Shown here one piece after another: positions 5,604-7,682 of a DNA stretch of 7,682 nucleotides. The DNA is from JAAYYM01 sp964483155 (GTDB lineage Bacteria > Bacillota > Clostridia > Lachnospirales > Lachnospiraceae). A program made the translations under genes and the position numbers. The stretch lies in assembly GCA_964483155.1 (NCBI GenBank), contig CAZAAC010000083.1, positions 1 to 7,682 of the forward strand, in the 5' to 3' direction. The notes under the pieces were generated by a model. That model did not search any database. It had not been told where the DNA came from and worked only from the letters and a program-made list of their open reading frames with translations. Each line of letters starts with the position of its first letter. The first letter of the stretch is position 1.

Positions 5604-6362
5604 ATGAAGAAAATAATATCTGAACTTGCATTATCGTATCCGGAATCTGGAATCCGCAAAATGTTTACACTTGCTGCGCAGTATTCTGATGTGATTAATC
5701 TTTGTAATGGGGAACCTAATTTTGATACCCCGCAAACAATTGTTGACAAAGCAATTGCATCACTAAATCATAAAGACACAAAATATGGTCAGGAAAGTGG
5801 ACTTCCTGAATTGAAGCATGCAATTGCCGAGAAATATACCAAACAATTTAACCGCCCATTCTCAAAACAAAATGTCATGATATCCGCCGGTGGCGTTGAG
5901 GGAATAATGATGTCTTTGATGGCGATAATCAATCCAGGTGATGAAGTAATTTTACCGAATCCAGCTTATACCTGTTATGAAGGACAGATTAAACTGCTCG
6001 GTGGCATTGTTAAACGTGTTCCGCTCAAAGAAGAATTTCATTTTCGCCTCCAACCCGACGCACTTGAGGCCGCGATCACGCCTAAAACAAAAGCTATTAT
6101 TCTGAATTATCCCACAAATCCTGTGGGTGCTATTCTTGAAAAAGCAGATGCCGAAAAGCTTGCAAAAGTTATTATGAAACATGACTTGTATGTGATATCA
6201 GACGAGGTATATGAAAGTATCCTGTTTGACAATCATACCCATTACAGTATTGCCCAGGTACCTGGGATGGAAAACCGTGTTCTTGTCGTAAATAGTTTTT
6301 CTAAAACCTATGCAATGACTGGTTGGAGACTCGGATATATCCACTTTACCCAGTACAACTAA
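5604..6362 (+). pseudogene. Class I/II PLP aminotransferase, C-terminally truncated
   Basis: First 246 or so residues of a fold-type I aminotransferase that would move an amino group between an amino acid and a 2-oxo acid. PLP contacts are present: NYPTNPVG (168-175, N172), SDEVYES (D200, Y203) and the Schiff-base lysine in SFSKTYAMTGWRLGY (K234; the following Arg is R242). The start at 5604 has GGAGAG six bases upstream. After GWRLGYI the reading HFTQYN-stop comes from the following dehydrogenase in another frame. A full enzyme is about 390 residues, so the small C-terminal domain with the substrate-carboxylate arginine is missing and activity is not expected. Promoter and operator upstream are intact, so an mRNA is probably still made. 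Substrate cannot be inferred. Confidence 0.9.
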
Positions 6363-6699
6363 AACTTATCATCTATTAAATGAAAAAGCATTCTCGAAAA
6401 TGAAGCCAACTGTGTCATTAATCAATATTTCACGTGGTGACATCATCCATGAACAGGATTTGATTGCACGCCTCAAGCAAGGATTTTTTCGCGGTGTTGC
6501 ACTAGATGTATTTGAAACGGAACCCTTACCAGCAAGCAGTCCCCTGTGGGATTTTGACAATGTGATTATTACTCCTCATACTGCTTTGTATTCGGATCTT
6601 TATCAAGAAAGAGTCTTTGAAATAATCTATGAAAACATGCAGCTTTATAAAGAACACAAGATGCTAAAATACAATGCTGATTTTGCGAAGGGCTATTAA
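6343..6699 (+). pseudogene. D-isomer 2-hydroxyacid dehydrogenase, C-terminal remnant
   Basis: C-terminal third of an NAD-dependent D-2-hydroxyacid dehydrogenase (phosphoglycerate dehydrogenase-like). The frame resumes at about 6343 as TLPSTTKTYHLLNEKAFSKMKP, two parts of which match the family's stretch before the third signature, then LINISRGDII with the catalytic Arg, ALDVFETEP with the catalytic Glu and IITPHTA with the catalytic His. The first 200 or so residues, including the GxGxxG NAD site, are missing. The break abuts the aminotransferase out of frame, so one deletion truncated both. An ATG at 6400 could start about 99 residues but has no ribosome binding site. These enzymes typically reduce 2-oxo acids, which fits a neighbouring aminotransferase that makes or uses them. 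Confidence 0.88.
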
Positions 6700-6753
6700 A
6701 AAAAATTATAAATCTTTCATCCTTCATTTTTTTCATTTTTAAAAATTTAATGA

Positions 6754-6782
6754 TTGATTTTTATATCATAAAATGGTATTAT
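6754..6782 (+). promoter_or_regulatory. Sigma-A promoter of the tRNA-Leu gene
   Basis: TTGATT (6754-6759), a 17-base spacer and TATTAT (6777-6782) with a TGG extended -10. The predicted start near 6789 gives a 5' leader of about 40 bases ahead of the tRNA. Confidence 0.65.
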
Positions 6783-6828
6783 ATTTTAGTCGCTGATATT
6801 GTGTGAATTACATAATATCAATGTACTT

Positions 6829-6912
6829 GCGGGAGTGCTGGAACTGGCAGACAGGCTAGACTAAGGATCTAGTTCGAGTATTCGAGTGTGGGTTCAAGTC
6901 CCATCTCCCGCA
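6829..6912 (+). tRNA. tRNA-Leu, anticodon AAG
   Basis: An 84-base class II tRNA. The acceptor stem pairs GCGGGAG (6829-6835) with CTCCCGC (6905-6911), followed by discriminator A; CCA is not encoded. The anticodon stem CTAGA/TCTAG (6856-6860, 6868-6872) encloses the loop CTAAGGA with anticodon AAG at 6863-6865. A long variable arm and a T-arm with TTCAAGT loop follow. The sequence is leucine-type throughout (GGCAGACA D-loop, GGATCTAG). A34 is uncommon in bacterial leucine tRNAs. It has its own promoter and a terminator. Confidence 0.92.
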
Positions 6913-6919
6913 GTAAAGT

Positions 6920-6951
6920 AAAAGAAGCATCGAATAGGATGCTTCTTTTTT
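6920..6951. terminator. Intrinsic terminator between tRNA-Leu and acyltransferase
   Basis: A 12-bp stem pairs AAAAGAAGCATC (6920-6931) with GATGCTTCTTTT (6938-6949) around a 6-base loop, ending in a plus-strand T-run. It ends the tRNA transcript, and its A/T flanks can also serve the converging minus-strand gene. Confidence 0.85.
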
Positions 6952-6958
6952 GATTAGT

Positions 6959-7682
6959 CTATTTATTTAATAGTTCACTGTTATGCTTCTTCATTAATCT
7001 TTTTTCATTGCATTTCACGATTTTCTTCTCAACCTTACGATACACCCACTGATATAAAAATGAGGCAATTGCTGCTCCAACGAACGACAATAGTACAAGT
7101 GGCAGGAAATAAGGTAAAAATGATGGTGCGTCCATGATATAGCGTTTTGCGTAGAAATATAAATAAGCATCAAATATTCCAGCAAAAAGATAAATTTCAA
7201 ATGACACCGACGATATTTTTTCAAAAATCCAAGCAACAAACCTGGTTTTGATCTTAATATCATATAGACATAGAAATACAATTACTGTACACGCAACAAC
7301 TGGTAGTGCATTATATCCGTTATCTACCGAGCCAAGAAAATCCCATTTAAAGGAAACTCCCTTTGAATAATAATAAACGCCAATCGTCTCCGCCATTACG
7401 ATCACGAGCAGGATTAGTATTGCTAACCCTTTCTTAATCTTTGGCTGCTTCTCTTTTATATAGGCACCCATGAAATAATAAACGAGAGGGTATAGCATCT
7501 GCCAATACGAAGGTGCGATCACTTTAATCAGAGGATATAGTGTAGATATGAAAAGCAGCGATATCATTAATACCTGCTTCTGCTTTAAGTCAAGCGCATG
7601 CCACATAATATTCAAAAATGGGACCAGTAACATAAGAGAAATATATAATCCCACATACCATGCCATCTGGTAATTAAGAATA
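6959..7682 (-). CDS. Acyltransferase family 3 membrane protein, N-terminus outside window
   Basis: C-terminal 240 or so residues of an integral-membrane O-acyltransferase (Acyl_transf_3/OafA-like), which typically adds acyl groups to cell-surface sugars or polymers. The frame stays open past the methionine at 7666 to the window edge, reading NYQMAWYVGLYISLMLLVPFLN, the typical Trp-Tyr motif and helix of this family, so the true start lies further upstream. At least six membrane segments are visible, with charged loops such as YIKEKQPKIKK between them, and a basic tail after FLYQWVYRKVEKK. It ends in TAG, converging on the tRNA gene with the terminator at 6920-6951 between them. The catalytic N-terminal His is not in view, and the acceptor cannot be inferred. 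Confidence 0.78.
   Translation of the reverse strand, partial: ILNYQMAWYVGLYISLMLLVPFLNIMWHALDLKQKQVLMISLLFISTLYPLIKVIAPSYWQMLYPLVYYFMGAYIKEKQPKIKKGLAILILLVIVMAETIGVYYYSKGVSFKWDFLGSVDNGYNALPVVACTVIVFLCLYDIKIKTRFVAWIFEKISSVSFEIYLFAGIFDAYLYFYAKRYIMDAPSFLPYFLPLVLLSFVGAAIASFLYQWVYRKVEKKIVKCNEKRLMKKHNSELLNK

Noticed and set aside
6400..6699. A small independent gene starting at the ATG at 6400
   Set aside because: Dehydrogenase similarity continues upstream of that ATG to about 6343 in the same frame, there is no ribosome binding site, and the NAD domain is missing, so it is a remnant.

Overview
The window is AT-rich DNA from a low-GC Gram-positive anaerobe, most likely a Clostridia/Lachnospirales-type Firmicute. 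This rests on strong AGGAGG-type ribosome binding sites, near-consensus sigma-A promoters, U-rich intrinsic terminators, an ECF-type vitamin/metabolite transporter cassette, a tRNA gene without encoded CCA, and protein families typical of gut Firmicutes. The genus cannot be named from the sequence alone.

Layout. At the left end, on the minus strand, are a divergent P-II nitrogen-regulator-like gene (97-444) and a LuxR/GerE-type regulator with a GAF-like sensor half (582-1352). A consensus promoter for the P-II gene is followed at once by an intrinsic-terminator hairpin in its leader. Next, also on the minus strand, comes what was an ECF transporter operon: S component (3902-4536), T component (3030-3821), ATPase (about 2641-3013), a tautomerase (2440-2640) and a PfkB/ribokinase-family kinase (1528-2421). 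Upstream of it, also on the minus strand, is a GntR/FadR-family regulator (4629-5339). Divergent from that regulator, on the plus strand, is a class I aminotransferase (5604-6362) joined out of frame to the C-terminal part of a D-2-hydroxyacid dehydrogenase (about 6340-6699). The window ends with a tRNA-Leu (anticodon AAG), its terminator, and the C-terminal part of a minus-strand acyltransferase-3 membrane protein running off the right edge.

Main observation. The ECF/GntR locus looks like one regulon that has decayed by several independent lesions. They are a one-base frameshift near the start of the S component, a single in-frame TAG in the T component, a deletion that cut the ATPase in half and fused it out of frame to a tautomerase lacking its N-terminus, and a second deletion that removed the end of the aminotransferase and the first two thirds of the dehydrogenase. 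The GntR regulator and the sugar kinase still read as intact. Two nearly identical 22-bp operator-like sites (20 of 22 positions when one is reverse-complemented) lie before the ECF operon and before the aminotransferase. They carry the TnGTnnnACnA core expected for FadR-type regulators, which ties the two divergent units into one pathway.

How the genes worked together (inference). The regulator would have repressed uptake of a small substrate through a dedicated ECF transporter. Downstream would be a kinase of the ribokinase family, a tautomerase, a PLP aminotransferase and a 2-hydroxyacid dehydrogenase. The substrate cannot be read from this window. I see no CRISPR array, prophage or insertion sequence, and no new defence or mobile system. 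The unusual content is the decayed regulon, the P-II leader hairpin and the A34 leucine tRNA. Bases 1-96 hold no gene I can support.
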